64,000 nucleotides of DNA from Merluccius polli (GCA_030340625.1 JAOPHQ010003131.1:433643-497642), one strand, 5' to 3'; shown: positions 1 through 13,587, numbered from the stretch's first letter. Notes: generated by a model from the letters alone, not told the origin. Numbers and translations: made by a program.

Positions 1-1231
1 AAGACATGAGAACACGTAGTACACCAGAAGAGCAACTAATAGGGGATACAACAGTGCATACAGCTGATATGTCCACCAATTTAACACCCTGGAAAAGAAA
101 AACCGGTAGGTAAACGAGTAAATGAATGAATTGATCTTGGGAACGGAGGTTCCCATGTACAATGTGCATGTACACCTCCTCCTCCGGGGGCGGTAGCAAC
201 ACATTTAAGACTGTAGCATCTACTTGGCTATTCCGGTTTCCTATACAAGTCTATCTTCCTATAATGTCCTGTGTATGTCAAGCATCAAAAACATATGCCA
301 ATATAAGTAATAATGAAAGGAATCTAACAATGATCATACGCATCTTCCCCAGTTGTAAATTCTAATAACAGGCTTTCATGGCTCAAATATTTAAAAATAC
401 AAATACGGATAACAAGAAGACTCTAGGACCTGTGTGTAAACAAAATGGAGGAGTTTAACTTTCCACAATTGGACAGTTAAGCAGGTTGGATCAGGTCTAT
501 AGAAAGGCCAATATAATTATTTTTTTAAGAAAACTAAAACAGACAATGTGAATATAATTTTTCCCTTGAACTCTGCAAACAACTATTTCTTATTCCAATT
601 TGAACCCAAACTTAAACTTTGGTTCCTCTGGGGCAGTATAAATAAATTATATAAAGCGCAATACCATACTTTTGAACCAAATCGCATCAATGACAAAATC
701 ATTCATGTCCTCATTCTCACAAGTTTCTGGGATAAAAATAATAAATAAGATAAGATTAACAATAATTTAAAGTTATCTCTCAATTGTGGCATGTTGTTTC
801 TTTTTGGTTATAATGGAACCTGAATGCCACTTAAAATAAAGGCTCATATTGAAGATGGCAGACATTCAAATAAGGGGAAAGAACTTTTAAAGTTCATAAC
901 ACTGACATTTGTCGTCAAACATTGGGGCTTTTTAAAAGCTCAATTATTAGATGAATTGTTATTGTCGCTGGGTGGGTCACAGACAACCTTGTGGTTGATA
1001 ACGTTATATCATTGTCAGTCACTTTGTATTTATCTCAATTGGAAAATAAAAGTCATTTGATAAGTGCTCTTCCTCACAGAACTAAAGGGGAGAACCTTTC
1101 CAGCTCATTGCATTTGGGACATAAAAACATGTAACATTAATTAATGAATGTGATCTGTAAACATCACAGAGGAACAGACTTCCTTGATCACGTTTTCTAC
1201 ACACTTCATGGCTGTATTCAAATTGGTCCAC
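1..1231. other. Unassigned AT-rich sequence
   Basis: Open frames here are short (under 80 codons) and show no recognisable domain or splice structure. No repeat family is recognised. It lies downstream of the zinc-finger gene's 3' end. Confidence 0.5.
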
Positions 1232-1527
1232 TTTTTTTTTTTTTTAATGGGACCTTTCTGTCTTTATTTGTCATTCCCATGTTCGGGAATGGGAACGAAA
1301 TTTGTTCTCTGCATTTGACCCATCCTACTGTATGTAGGAGCAGTGGGCTGCTATGATCAGCGCCCGGGGAGCAAGTTGGGGTTCAGGGTTCAGTGTCTTG
1401 CTCAAGGACACTTCGACACGCAGACAGTTTGGAAGCGGGGATCAAGGGGATCGCACCGCCGGCCCTACGGTTAGCGGACGACCCCGCTCTGTCCACCCGC
1501 TCTACCTACTGAGCTACTGCCGCCCCT
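1232..1527 (-). repeat. tRNA-derived SINE with internal pol III promoter
   Basis: Read on the minus strand, the sequence starts with a tRNA-like head (GGGCGGCAGTAGCTCAG...) containing an A box, TAGCTCAGTAGGTAGAG, near 1516-1500. A degenerate B box (GGTGCGATCC) follows. Next comes the segment common in fish SINEs with 'TTGAGCAAGACACTGAACCC' and 'GGGTCAAATGCAGAGAACAAA', and it ends in an A-rich tail (the T run at 1232-1245 on the plus strand). The head-body-tail order fits a tRNA-derived SINE. No clean target duplication was found. The decayed B box suggests poor transcription. Confidence 0.75.
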
Positions 1528-1534
1528 CGTGCTG

Positions 1535-1905
1535 TACATAGTGCACTACTTAGGTTGTCACCATTTTGTAGTGTTGTCTGAAATGCAAGTGTACAAATCG
1601 TGTTCACCAGTGCACAACTCAATACCCATAAGGTACCGTAATAGAAGTGTACAACTGATGCACACTTTTCTACACTATATTCCATGATGCAAACTGCCTT
1701 TCATTCCCATCAGATTGTTATATTGTTGTCCGATTCGGATTGTCGCAGCTTGTTCATGCGACCAATACACGTTACGCAGATGGATTTCCGGCACATAATT
1801 ACTTCCCATATACTTATTCCCTAAATAGTGTACCATTTTAGTGTTCACTATATAAGGACTGGGGAAGGAGTGAACAAGTGAGCCAAATCGAACGTAGCCC
1901 ATGAA
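1535..1905. repeat. Possible MITE remnant rich in TAGTGTACACTA-type motifs
   Basis: Both flanks contain related inverted words such as GTGCACTACTTAG and CTAAATAGTGTACCATTTTAGTG. These resemble the ends of short non-autonomous fish DNA elements. The boundaries are guesses. A 174-codon minus-strand open frame (1675-2199) overlaps it but has no recognisable domain. Confidence 0.3.
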
Positions 1906-3592
1906 TTCTGAAGGTACACAAGAGCAAGTGGAACACAGCTCATGAAACAAAAACGACTTAAGAAATGAACAGAAAGACAACAATTTTGCTGGTCGTGTAC
2001 CAGCCCGGCATGACCTGAAGTTTTTTCTTTCTCCTCTCAAAAGTATTGTGCGCAAAGCAAGCACCCCAAATGAAAGACCATGGCCGTTCGCCAATCCATG
2101 TGTCTGTGCTTTAATGCTTCCTCTACAAATGGATGGGTGACTTCCATTACGAATTTCATGAATCATCAGCCGTACTATAAAGAAGCAGGAGACAGACATA
2201 CCCCCACAAATACATATCTACTTCTAGAAAGAAAGAAAAAAAGTCAAAGTTAAAAAAATGTCTTCATGACACCAATCAAAAGGTCTCGACCGACCAGTGC
2301 GCGACCTTGGCTGTTGCTCTTCCTGATCCGACTCTCCCCTTATCACTTTTCATGCTTGCTTGAGGTCTTTTCTATCAGCCAGGATGATTGAAGTAGGCCA
2401 TAGGGCAGCAGTAAAACATGCCCAAGAGATTCCCAAGTGGACAAAGACAGTTTCTCATGACCCTGTCCGCACCTACCTGTTAAAAGCCTTGGGTTACGAA
2501 ACTGAGCTCCATGCCTTGAACCATAATGGCGCTATCGCTAGTTGCTAGGCAATGTAACAGCGGTGTTCAGCGAAAGGTATAGTATGTTTTAAAAAAAGCA
2601 TTTGCTCAATAGAGGTATTTGTGTGGTAATTTTGACATGGAATACTAACAACGAGCAGAAAATAAGCAGAGTGAAAAAATGAAGTCACTCCATCGTTTTG
2701 TTTTTCTTAAAATCGATCCCTTCTTAAATTGAAAGTTAAACAACAATGTAGAAAGGAAAAAAACAACCTGTGGTGTACATTCACAGTCACAGCAATGCCA
2801 CGTATGTACAGACACGATGCGCACTTCAGTTAACATTTTTGGGTGTTTTTTTGGATTTTCTGTTTGAGAATTCTTGTTTTAAAAGACTCCAGGTTGAAGG
2901 ATTGCCTCTCCATCAATTATGAAGAAACAGCAAATTAGGAATAATCTACTTCTAAATCCAAAAATAATAATAAAACTTGCACTTGGCGATTATCCCATAA
3001 TGTGAAAACGTTTGTTTCTAGAGAAAATCATAAAGGGCACTTAAAAATGAAGTCCAAATAACTTTGTATAAAAATCCAAGACTGTTCAGCGATCACTGAT
3101 CACCTTCAGTAATTTAGTGGTGTGTTGTACAGATTGTTCTGTCCATTGTCTCTGCACCACCTGCATCGTCCAAAACCATCACAGTGGCCATTTTCACATT
3201 GTTTCAATCGAGTGGGAACTCTTTAAAGTTTAAACGATGGCTTGCTTACCTACGCTACCTGTGACAAAATGTTACGATAAATCAGCATACAGCTCTTGTA
3301 ACGCTGGTAGGGGTTTCCCACAACGGCCACTAATTCTACATCGAGCTGACAGGTCAGCAAAGTTCAGTGGCATCCACGTGGAGAGAACTGTACAGCTGGA
3401 GGAGCGCTTGCCTGCTCACCTGACCTTCCAAACTTTTGCATCCTAACTTCTTGTGTTTCTTCTTCCCTGCCTCCTGTAATCAAGTTTCAACCCATCAGTG
3501 TTCATCCCATGTACTGCTATGGGTTCCAGTTTATTTTGGACCCACTGTGTTTTCTGTGCTGACCCTCAAGTTTGGGTCTGATATGTTATTAT
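1906..3592. other. No gene recognised
   Basis: AT-rich sequence with only short open frames. No repeat family or RNA gene is recognised. Confidence 0.5.
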
Positions 3593-4517
3593 TAGGGATG
3601 TCCGATATTGGCTTTTTTACCGATAACCGATATTGTTCAACTCTTAATTTCCGATACCGATATCAACCGATACCGATACCGATATATGCGGCCACGTGAA
3701 ACCTCCGCTTTACACTCATTGCAATAGGCTTTATGCCGAGCGTCACGTGACCAAACCGGAAAACAGGTCTCCTGACTTCCGCTTGCCGGAAAAGCCGGTA
3801 GCAACTGACGGCGACAGCTATTGACTTGGCCTAGTTAGCCCTTTTTACAGTTGGCGTTTTATTTGATTTTAACATCTGAATGTTAGTGAGAAGAAAAGAT
3901 GGATGAAAAAAACAGCGGTTAAAGCTAGTGAGTGAGTCCGGGAGAGGGCTACTCTCCTCGGACATATTACTCTGAAGCCCCGGTGACGGTCTGGAAGTGC
4001 GGATTTAAAAAAAAAAAAAATAAAATAAAAAAACAGCGGTAAAAGCTAGCGTGTGTGTCCGGGAGAGGGCTGCTCTACTCGGACACATTACTCTGAAGCC
4101 CCGGTGACGGTCTGGAAGTGCGGATTAATAAATAAAATAATGTGAGCGTGGTACAGCGGACCTGAACCGGTTGTGATGAGACCTGTTTCGCAGAATGCGT
4201 TAGTATGTTGCGCATAACCCCTATTGTACTATTCAACGTAGAAACTTTGAAATAATTCCAAACCACCGACATAAGTACAGCTACAACTAGCGTCCCGCTA
4301 CACGGCCGCACATGCCCAGGCTTGTTATTGAGACGGCGCGGCGCGTTTGATGATGTCATCAAACCACGTCCTCACTTGAAACATAACAGATGTCTGAAAT
4401 TATTTCAAAATCGATTTCGGTATCGATTTCGGTATCAGTTAAAAAACCGATACCGATATTTTCCGATTTTTTTTTTTTATGCCAATATCGGTGGGCCGAT
4501 AATATCAGACATCCCTA
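3593..4517. mobile_element. Non-autonomous hAT-like element
   Basis: The left end TAGGGATGTCCGATATTGGC is mirrored by the right end (reverse complement TAGGGATGTCTGATATT). The flanks carry a near-perfect 8-bp target duplication, GTTATTAT at 3585-3592 and GTTATTAA at 4518-4525. Eight-base duplications and this type of end are typical of hAT transposons. Subterminal ACCGATACCGATA repeats occur at both ends. There is no transposase frame. The interior has two copies of a segment of about 100 bp that is also found at 18991-19380. Confidence 0.85.
3911..4130. repeat. Two tandem copies of the AACAGCGGT...GTGCGGAT unit
   Basis: The segment starting AACAGCGG and containing GAAGCCCCGGTGACGGT is present twice (about 3911 and 4031), separated by an A-rich spacer. 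The same unit forms a four-copy array at 18991-19380. Confidence 0.85.
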
Positions 4518-4891
4518 GTTATTAATGTTGTTGTGTTGTTGTTGTTGCAGTAATTCTATTTGTTTCTGGAAACTTCACATTTCATTGACGTGTTATGTCA
4601 CAGGTTGATCCATTACAGTAGCAACAGTGATCCCTGGTACTATATAGCGATACCTGAACGTCAACACTGAAAGCAAACAAGCATTATTGTGGTTGTAGGA
4701 TTATGTGCGTTGAAGTATTGTTTGTTTCTGCAGATTTGTCTTGGTGTCAAAAAAGATGTTTCCACCCTCAGTCAAATCAACCTGCCCTAGCTTGTCTTTT
4801 TTTCCTTTTCTTTTTCTGGTTAAATGTCAAATAAAATGTGATGACTCTGTTCAGATTTGTTGGCTCAAATCCAGCCCTACCATCTTCTGTT
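4518..4891. other. 3' flank of the zinc-finger gene
   Basis: No coding sequence or repeat recognised. It lies beyond the presumed poly(A) site of the minus-strand gene. Confidence 0.4.
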
Positions 4892-4897
4892 TTTATT
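4892..4897 (-). terminator. Candidate poly(A) signal AATAAA
   Basis: TTTATT on the plus strand reads AATAAA on the gene strand, about 95 bases past the TGA stop at 4991. That is a plausible distance for a short 3' UTR. It is the nearest such hexamer I see. Confidence 0.5.
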
Positions 4898-4990
4898 TCT
4901 TCCCGTTTTGGTTCCGTCCCGCTTCCTGACAATCCTCCGCATTTCGGGTCTGCTCTATGCGGACCTCGGTCCCGCGGTCTCGCCCCGTGC

Positions 4991-5260
4991 TCATGACTGT
5001 TTCCCAGAGGGCTGGTGATGGTTCTGGACATGGCTCTGCAGGCGCGAGGCAGAGGAGAAGTGCTTCCTACACTCAGAGCACCGCAAGACAGTCAGCAACG
5101 ATGAAGGTCTCTCGTCTTCGCCACCGGTCGGGGAGGAAGAGCGCTCGTCCGCGGTGGCAGCGTTGGCAGCGTGTGCCGTCTGCCGGTGCGTCTTGAGCAG
5201 CGAGGCACGGCTGAACCGCCGGCCACACTCATCGCACTCCAACCACACCCGCCTCCTCTT
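4991..5260 (-). CDS. C2H2 zinc-finger protein, exon 5 (two fingers and stop)
   Basis: Last coding exon, residues 438-526 of the predicted protein. Upstream is a CGCAG acceptor, and the exon opens in phase 0 with AAG AGG AGG, matching the phase-0 donor of exon 4. It encodes two C2H2 fingers. Finger 1 has Cys446 and Cys449 with His462 and His467 (C-x2-C-x12-H-x4-H). Finger 2 has Cys498 and Cys501 with His514 and His518/519. The 30-residue linker is Ser/Glu-rich and is not the usual TGEKPY type. Two fingers is few for a DNA-binding protein of this class, so partners or another isoform may contribute. The TGA stop is at 4991-4993. A GA/CT microsatellite touches the 5' edge. Confidence 0.88.
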
Positions 5261-5263
5261 CTG

Positions 5264-7426
<2,163 letters not shown>

Positions 7427-7716
7427 CTTCCTTCCTTTGTCCTCCTCCTCTTCCTCCACTGCCACCACCTGCTGATGCCGTTGCTGCTGTTCTCCCTGTT
7501 TAACCGCCAGGGAGGAGACGCCACGCAACTCTCCGTCATGGCCACCACTGACTCTGCTGCCCTCGGGTGCCACGGCGTCCAGGATGTCTGCGACGTTGCC
7601 AGACGTGGAGTTGGAGGCATCGCCGGCGCCACCGTCGTCGTCCTCCTCCATCAGCTGAGCCGGCAACGTGAGGAGGCGCTGGAGCATGGAGGCGGAGGAG
7701 CGCCGACGCAAGGATT
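7427..7716 (-). CDS. C2H2 zinc-finger protein, exon 4
   Basis: Encodes residues 341-437. The acceptor CCCTCAG precedes AATCCTTGCG, and the two leading bases complete the phase-1 codon left by exon 3. The donor is GGAAG|GTAGGA, phase 0. It starts with a basic Ser/Arg patch and a conserved-looking stretch (MLQRLLTLPAQLM), then becomes polar and Gln-rich, with a run of five Glu before a basic end (DKGRK). I recognise no catalytic domain. It reads as a disordered linker between the middle region and the zinc fingers. Confidence 0.82.
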
Positions 7717-7719
7717 CTG

Positions 7720-7835
7720 AGGGAGAGCGACGGAGAGAGAGACAAAAAGAGACAGAGACAGACAGACAGAAAGGGAGAGACAGAGACAGACAGACAGAAA
7801 GGGAGAGAAAGAGACAGAGACAGAGAGCAAGGTGA
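7720..7835. repeat. GAGA/CAGA-rich simple repeat at the exon 4 acceptor
   Basis: About 115 bp of GAGACAGAGACAGACAGA-type sequence, including a directly repeated block. On the gene strand it is an almost pure pyrimidine tract immediately upstream of exon 4 in the 450-bp intron 3 (7717-8166). Confidence 0.85.
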
Positions 7836-8166
7836 AACGAGATGACGTGATGAACCAATAAAAGTGGAAGCGGACCGGGGAACATGAGGTTAATGTTCAC
7901 TCAGCAGTCTCCTTTGCTAGGTTAAGCCTCAAGCCAGATTTATATTATTAAAAATTGTCTGGGCTTGATTCACCGAACCGGTTATGAAACATTCACCAGG
8001 CTTCTGCCAGGGCACAAGCATTTTTCAACTGCCGTTTTGTAGCAATGTTTGACCAATCTTGATCCAGCTGTTTCTAATCATTCCTGGGCTATGTGTTTCT
8101 GCAGTCAGCAGCCCAACTATTATGTGAGACTTTCGGAAAAGTACACAGTCAAGTAGTAGTACTCAC

Positions 8167-8484
8167 CTGCAGGGCTTACGGCTCGGTCATGGCCCTTCAC
8201 AGTGTTGTTGTCCTCCGGGGACAGAACCTCCATGTCCTCCAGGGGGGTCCAGCGGGGGTCCTGCTGGGGCAAGGTGGGGGACGGCTCCATGTCTGCGGGG
8301 GCCAGGTCGAAGGGGGCGGTGACGGACCCCGGGCGCCAGGAAAATCCCTCTCCGGGGGCCTTCCCCCGGACCACCTCCAGCTCTTTGACCTGCCAGACGT
8401 CGCTGCACCACTTCTGTCCAAACACCTTGTCCAGGATGGGGACCCAGTCGTGGGACATGGACAGCACGGCCGGCCGGTCTGGGT
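8167..8484 (-). CDS. C2H2 zinc-finger protein, exon 3
   Basis: Encodes residues 235-340. The acceptor is CCCTAG|AC, with an in-phase alternative 6 bases further on (CCCAG|AC). The donor is CTGCAG|GTGAGT, phase 1. The peptide includes the hydrophobic segment VLSMSHDWVPILDKVFGQKW followed by acidic and Pro-rich sequence. I associate this segment with a teleost family of C2H2 proteins, but I do not know its function. Phase 1 at both ends makes the exon symmetric, so skipping it would keep the reading frame. Confidence 0.85.
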
Positions 8485-10254
8485 CTAGGGAGGTAGTGTT
8501 GGGGGGGAGTAGATATTTAAAGTAAGGTTAAGTAAACACCAATTCAGTTGAAAAAGGTAAGGGAAGGTTTTGGGAACATTAGGGCAAACATATGAGGGGA
8601 AAAGACTGGGAAAGGTCCGCAATGTCCGCAGCCTAGGCATCCCTGAGCAAGATGATGACCTATTCATACAAATAATAAATAACCAAGTAACTTTAGATAA
8701 AAGCGTCTGCTAAATTACTAAATAGTCAATAGTAAAGAAGGAAGGAGGGAGTAAGGTGAGATAAGGGAGGTTGAAGGAGAAGAGGAAGGAAGGGAAGGAC
8801 AAAGAGGAGGAGGGCACCAAAGTGTGAAAGAAAACTAAAGAAGGGAGGAGGCCAGAAAATAAAATTTAAAGAGGAAAAAAAAGAGGAAGAGGGAAAAAAA
8901 GGAGGGGGGGGAGAGAGAAGATTCCTTTGCACATAACTTGTTGTCCACCTCCTACTTAGCAGTTCTTCTATTCTTTTATTTTTTATTTCAATTCTTATTG
9001 TTTTATGTAAAGCGCATTGAGTTGCCATTGTGTATGAAATGCGCTATATAAATAAAGCTGCCTTGCCTTGCCTTGCCTTGCCTAAAAAACCGTAATGAGA
9101 CCCCAGTAAAAAAAAAGGTAATTGCGTGTGGAGATAAGAAAAAAGGGATATGAGGAGCACAATGGATGGAGAACAGCAAGGAAAAGGAAGAGGATGAAGT
9201 TGTAAAAAAAATCACAATGAGGCCTGCATTCGGTTTAGCACCGTAACTATGCTGAATCACATGCATACAATGTATACAAACATACAGGGGCCATTTTAGC
9301 CAAGGTTTAGACTAAAACATTAACATCATATTGGCAAATCACCTTTAATTTATGTGGCAATACATCAAAAGGTCTAGTCAATTTCAATACGTTTGCCAAG
9401 GATCATAACATTGGATTTTCGGAGAGATTTAATTGGATGATATCAAGTTACATAATAAAACATATAACCTGTAAATCTAACATCCCAACAACGGTTAGCT
9501 ATTATGGTAAAAAAGTTTGGCGGTGCAATTTATCAGAGATTTAGATGTCCCCTGAATATTCCACCCAATTCCAGAGGGCATGCACTTTGATGGGTGTTTA
9601 AGCTTTTGAGATCTCCATAATAAAATAAGGATTGTCCTTCTTTTGTTCATGACAATCTATCCCATATGTTGAGAGAATGAGATTTGCGGGTAACATCACA
9701 TCTCAATAACACAGAACTTGGCCACAACGTTACGGACCAGATGGCACAGTTGAATTCCGTCAAAACTGGGAAGAGTGCCGTTAATGTTTTACGACATCCA
9801 AGACCCAACTGCAATCGTTGTTTGATACAAACATATTAACCAGAGGATTGGGCCGAGAAGTAATGTGTAAAATCAAACGTATGGCCAGGCACACAGCGTA
9901 AACGGCCAGGTCTCGACCCCTCTCTCCACCCTGCCAGATGTTCAGTGACAAAACACTTGACTGCCAGATGTGTTGTCTCTGTCTGTGCACAACGGTTTTG
10001 TTTAATAGCACTCAATATTTTCCTGTATTACGAATAAAAAATAATAATTTGTTCCGCAATCGATGTTCAATCTCTTTGGGGACTAAACATAGTGCCTACT
10101 GTAGATTGCTTTTTCGTATGTGCTTTGTATTTTTTTGGGCCTGGAAGAAGAAAACCATTTCCCACCCACATGTCAGCATCAATGTGATTACATTGGCTTG
10201 GCTGATAATTTTGAGAAGAAAACATTTTCCAACAATATTCTATATATATATATA
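8485..10254. other. Intron 2, proximal part: repeat tails and purine tract
   Basis: 8689-8735 matches the tail of fish V-SINE/L2-type repeats (AAAAGCGTCTGCTAAATTAC). 8733-8920 is a tract of about 190 bp that is purine-rich on the plus strand. 9003-9090 is an L2-type 3' tail (AAGCGCATTGAG...GCGCTATATAAATAAA) followed by a CCTTG repeat. The rest is unique sequence ending in a TA run at about 10240-10254. Confidence 0.6.
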
Positions 10255-11277
10255 CACTCACCGGCCACTTTATTAGGTACACCTGTCCAACTGCTCGTTA
10301 ACGCAAATTTCTAATCAGCCAATCACATGGCAGCAACTCAATGCATTTAGGCATGTAGACATGGTCAGGACGATCTGCTGCAGTTCAAACCGAGCATCAG
10401 AATGGGGAAGAAAGGTGATTTAAGTGACTTTGAACGTGGCATGGTTGTTGGTGCCAGACGGGCTGGTCTGAGTATTTCAGAGACTGCTGATCTACTGGGA
10501 TTTTCACGCACAACCATCTCTAGGGTTTACAGAGAATGGTCCGAAAAAGAGAAAATATCCAGTGAGCGGCAGTTCTGTGGGCGCAAATGCCTTGTTGATG
10601 CTAGAGGTCAGAGGAGAATGGCCAGACTGGTTCGAGCTGATAGAAAGGCAACTGTAACTCAAATAACCACTTGTTACAACAGAGGTATGCAGAAGAGCAT
10701 CTCTGAACGCACAACACGTCGAACCTTGAGGCGGATGGGCTACAGCAGCAGAAGACCACACCGGGTGCCACTCCTGTCAGCTAAGAACAGGAAACTGAGG
10801 CTACAATTCGCACAGGCTCACCAAAATTGGACAATCGAAGATTGGAAAAACGTTGCCTGGTCTGATGAGTCTCGATTTCTGCTGCGACATTCGGATGGTA
10901 GGGTCAGAATTTGGCGTCAACAACATGAAAGCATGGATCCATCCTGCCTTGTATCAACGGTTCAGGCTGGTGGTGGTGGTGTAATGGTGTGGGGGATATT
11001 TTCCTGGCACACTTTGGGCTTATTAGTACCAATTGAGCATCGTGTCAAAGCCACAGACTACCTGAGTATTGTTGCTGACCATGTCCATCCCTTTATGACC
11101 ACAGTGTACCTATCTTCTGATGGCTACTTCCAGCAGGATAACGCGCCATGTCATAAAGCGCGAATCATCTCAGACTGGTTTCTTGAACATGACAATGAGT
11201 TCACTGTACTCAAAGGTACAAAAGGGGGGTCCAACCCGGTACTAGCAAGGTGTACCTAATAAAGTGGCCGGTGAGTG
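10255..11277 (+). mobile_element. Tc1/mariner element, internally deleted (copy 1)
   Basis: Both ends are CACTCACCGGCCACTTTATT, flanked by TA dinucleotides, as expected for Tc1/mariner. Compared with the adjacent copy 2, about 0.2 kb is missing near the 3' end and is replaced by a few filler bases (junction near 11215). Both inverted repeats and the 5' region survive, so it could in principle be moved by transposase supplied elsewhere. Confidence 0.93.
10402..11259 (+). pseudogene. Tc1 transposase, third catalytic residue lost
   Basis: The open frame of 285 codons starts with MGKKGDLSDFERG. It has the N-terminal helix-turn-helix paired-like region (about residues 8-60, with ISETADLLGFSRTTISRVYR) and the first two DDE residues, in WSDESRF and QQDNAPCH. 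After FTVLK it jumps to an unrelated tail, so the segment with PIEHLWD that carries the catalytic Glu is gone. The product could bind the transposon ends but should not cut DNA. A dominant-negative effect is possible if it is expressed. Confidence 0.92.
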
Positions 11278-11285
11278 TATATATA

Positions 11286-12287
11286 CACTCACCGGCCACT
11301 TTATTAGGTACACCTTGCTAGTACCGGGTTGGACCCCCTTTTGCCTTCAGAACTGCCTTAATCCTTCGTGGCACAGATTCAACAAGGTACTGGAAACATT
11401 CCTCAGAGAGTTTGGTCCATATTGACATGATAGCATCACGCAGTTGCTGCAGATTTGTCGGCTGCACATCCATGATGCGAATCTCCCGTTCCACCACATC
11501 CCAAAGGTGCTCTATTGGATTGAGATCTGGTGACTGTGGAGGCCATTTGAGTACAGTGAACTCATTGTCATGTTCAAGAAACCAGTCTGAGATGATTCGC
11601 GCTTTATGACATGGCGCGTTATCCTGCTGGAAGTAGCCATCAGAAGATGGGTACACTGTGGTCATAAAGGGATGGACATGGTCAGCAACAATACTCAGGT
11701 AGTCTGTGGCTTTGACACGATGCTCAATTGGTACTAATAAGCCCAAAGTGTGCCAGGAAAATATCCCCCACACCATTACACCACCACCACCAGCCTGAAC
11801 CGTTGATACAAGGCAGGATGGATCCATGCTTTCATGTTGTTGATGCCAAATTCTGACCCTACCATCCGAATGTCGCAGCAGAAATCGAGACTCATCAGAC
11901 CAGGCAACGTTTTTCCAATCTTCGATTGTCCAATTTTGGTGAGCCTGTGCGAATTGTAGCCTCAGTTTCCTGTTCTTAGCTGACAGGAGTGGCACCCGGT
12001 GTGGTCTTCTGCTGCTGTAGCCCATCCGCCTCAAGGTTCGACGTGTTGTGCGTTCAGAGATGCTCTTCTGCATACCTCTGTTGTAACAAGTGGTTATTTG
12101 AGTTACAGTTGCCTTTCTATCAGCTCGAACCAGTCTGGCCATTCTCCTCTGACCTCTAGCATCAACAAGGCATTTGCGCCCACAGAACTGCCGCTCACTG
12201 GATATTTTCTCTTTTTCGGACCATTCTCTGTAAACCCTAGAGATGGTTGTGCGTGAAAATCCCAGTAGATCAGCAGTCTCTGAAATA
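11286..12287 (-). mobile_element. Tc1/mariner element, 5'-truncated and inverted (copy 2)
   Basis: Starts at the shared centre with CACTCACCGGCC and runs in the opposite direction to copy 1, separated only by TATATATA (11278-11285). It is nearly identical to copy 1 over the shared part and retains the region copy 1 lost. Homology stops near 12287 in AT-rich sequence, so the 5' inverted repeat and the start of the transposase are missing. Confidence 0.93.
11318..12287 (-). pseudogene. Tc1 transposase, N-terminus missing, full DDE domain
   Basis: The frame is open from the truncation point (ISETADLLGF) to the natural end (GGPTRY). All three catalytic motifs are present: WSDESRF, QQDNAPCH and NPIEHLWD. 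The first helix-turn-helix is cut, and the only in-frame Met starts lie well inside the protein (for example MARLV at 12142). It differs from copy 1 by a few residues (WHQQH for WRQQH, TVYPSS for TVYLSS). Confidence 0.92.
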
Positions 12288-12296
12288 TATATTAAA

Positions 12297-12327
<31 letters not shown>

Positions 12328-12760
12328 TAGGGCTGTCAAAATTAGCACGATAATAACACGTTAACGCAATCTTATTTTAATTCGCTTAAGAAAAAATGAC
12401 GCATTAACGCACTCGCGTGGTAGCACACAAGCTCTGTGTTCGTCAATCGACTTATCAGCCTCAAAAAGAACATGGCGTCGACGGGTGAACTACTAAAGGT
12501 ATTGTGTGTATAAAATATGCTTTTTAATAAACTATCTGTACACTTACAAAGTTGTCAATGCCTCGTATTATATGTTAAGACCCTCATTATACTACCAAAG
12601 AAGTGTCAGGCTATTTCTAGCCTTGTAAGTGCTTTAAAAAAGCAATTTATTTTTTACCAGGTCAGATGCCCGTAGCACTCAAACGTATAGCAGTTTGGTA
12701 GAATCGGCTAAAAACACCTAACTTAGCTTCGCGTCGTATCTGCTTTTTGTTGCTCTCCAT

Positions 12761-12972
12761 GGTAACATTGGAACTCGTTATCATACTAAACATCCCAGAA
12801 CCAGTTTACACCGGAGTTCTCCTTTAATCACCATGGTAATGTTGGAACTCATTCTCATACTAAACATCCCAGAACCATTTTACACCAGAGTTCTCCTTTA
12901 ATCACCATGGTAACGTTGGAACTCGTTCTCATACTAAACATCCCTGAACCAGTTTACACCGGAGTTCTCCTT
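12761..12972. repeat. Three 74-bp tandem repeats
   Basis: Units start at 12761, 12835 and 12909, each beginning GGTAACATTGGAACTC or a close variant and ending in CCGGAGTTCTCCTT. The last unit ends at the border of the nested element. Confidence 0.92.
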
Positions 12973-12990
12973 ATTTGGTATAAATGACAA

Positions 12991-13587
12991 TAGCTGTGTC
13001 CCAATTCACGGGATGCATGCTTCGAAGTACGCATTCGAAGGGCGCTTACGTCACAACGCTGCGCGAAGGCTGTCCCAATTCGCAGACTCCTTCGAATGCG
13101 TACTTCAAATGCGCACTTCTTTTCCCTCTTTTGGAGGACGCATCGCATGTATCCTTCGCGGCCTCGCATATCCCAAAATCCAGAGGCGGGAAAAGAATAA
13201 TGGTGACACCAAGTGGCGATGAATTTATATTTAAATGTAATAAGTATTGGGTTTATATTTAATTACTTTTACTTACTACTTGTTATACTTTTACTCATTA
13301 CTTATATTGTATTACTTTTATTATCCCCGCTTTATTTCCAGACTGTAAAACTGCAAACTCAGTTAAACGATCGGATTGAATAAAGAGCTACGTTTATGAT
13401 TATCACTATTATATGTTATACTTCATTATTATCATTATTATGATCATTTTTTGCTTTATTACAACCCTTCCGTCTGTTTTTCAACTGATGGCAACGGCTA
13501 CGTTACTACGGTTACTACCAACTGACGGCTGGTGACGCAACCAGGAAATGCTTCGAAGCATGCATCCCGTGAATTGGGACACAGCTA
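12991..13587. mobile_element. Nested inverted-repeat element (TAGCTGTGTCCCAATT ends)
   Basis: A perfect terminal inverted repeat of 37 bp starts TAGCTGTGTCCCAATTCACG at 12991 and its complement ends at 13587. Within the left half a second pair, GAAGTACGCATTCGAAG and CTTCGAATGCGTACTTC, makes a smaller hairpin. No transposase frame. The target duplication is not clear because the flanks are AT-rich. Confidence 0.88.

Noticed and set aside
1675..2199. Minus-strand open frame of 174 codons
   Set aside because: No recognisable domain or splice context, and it overlaps sequence with MITE-like words. Such lengths occur by chance in 64 kb.
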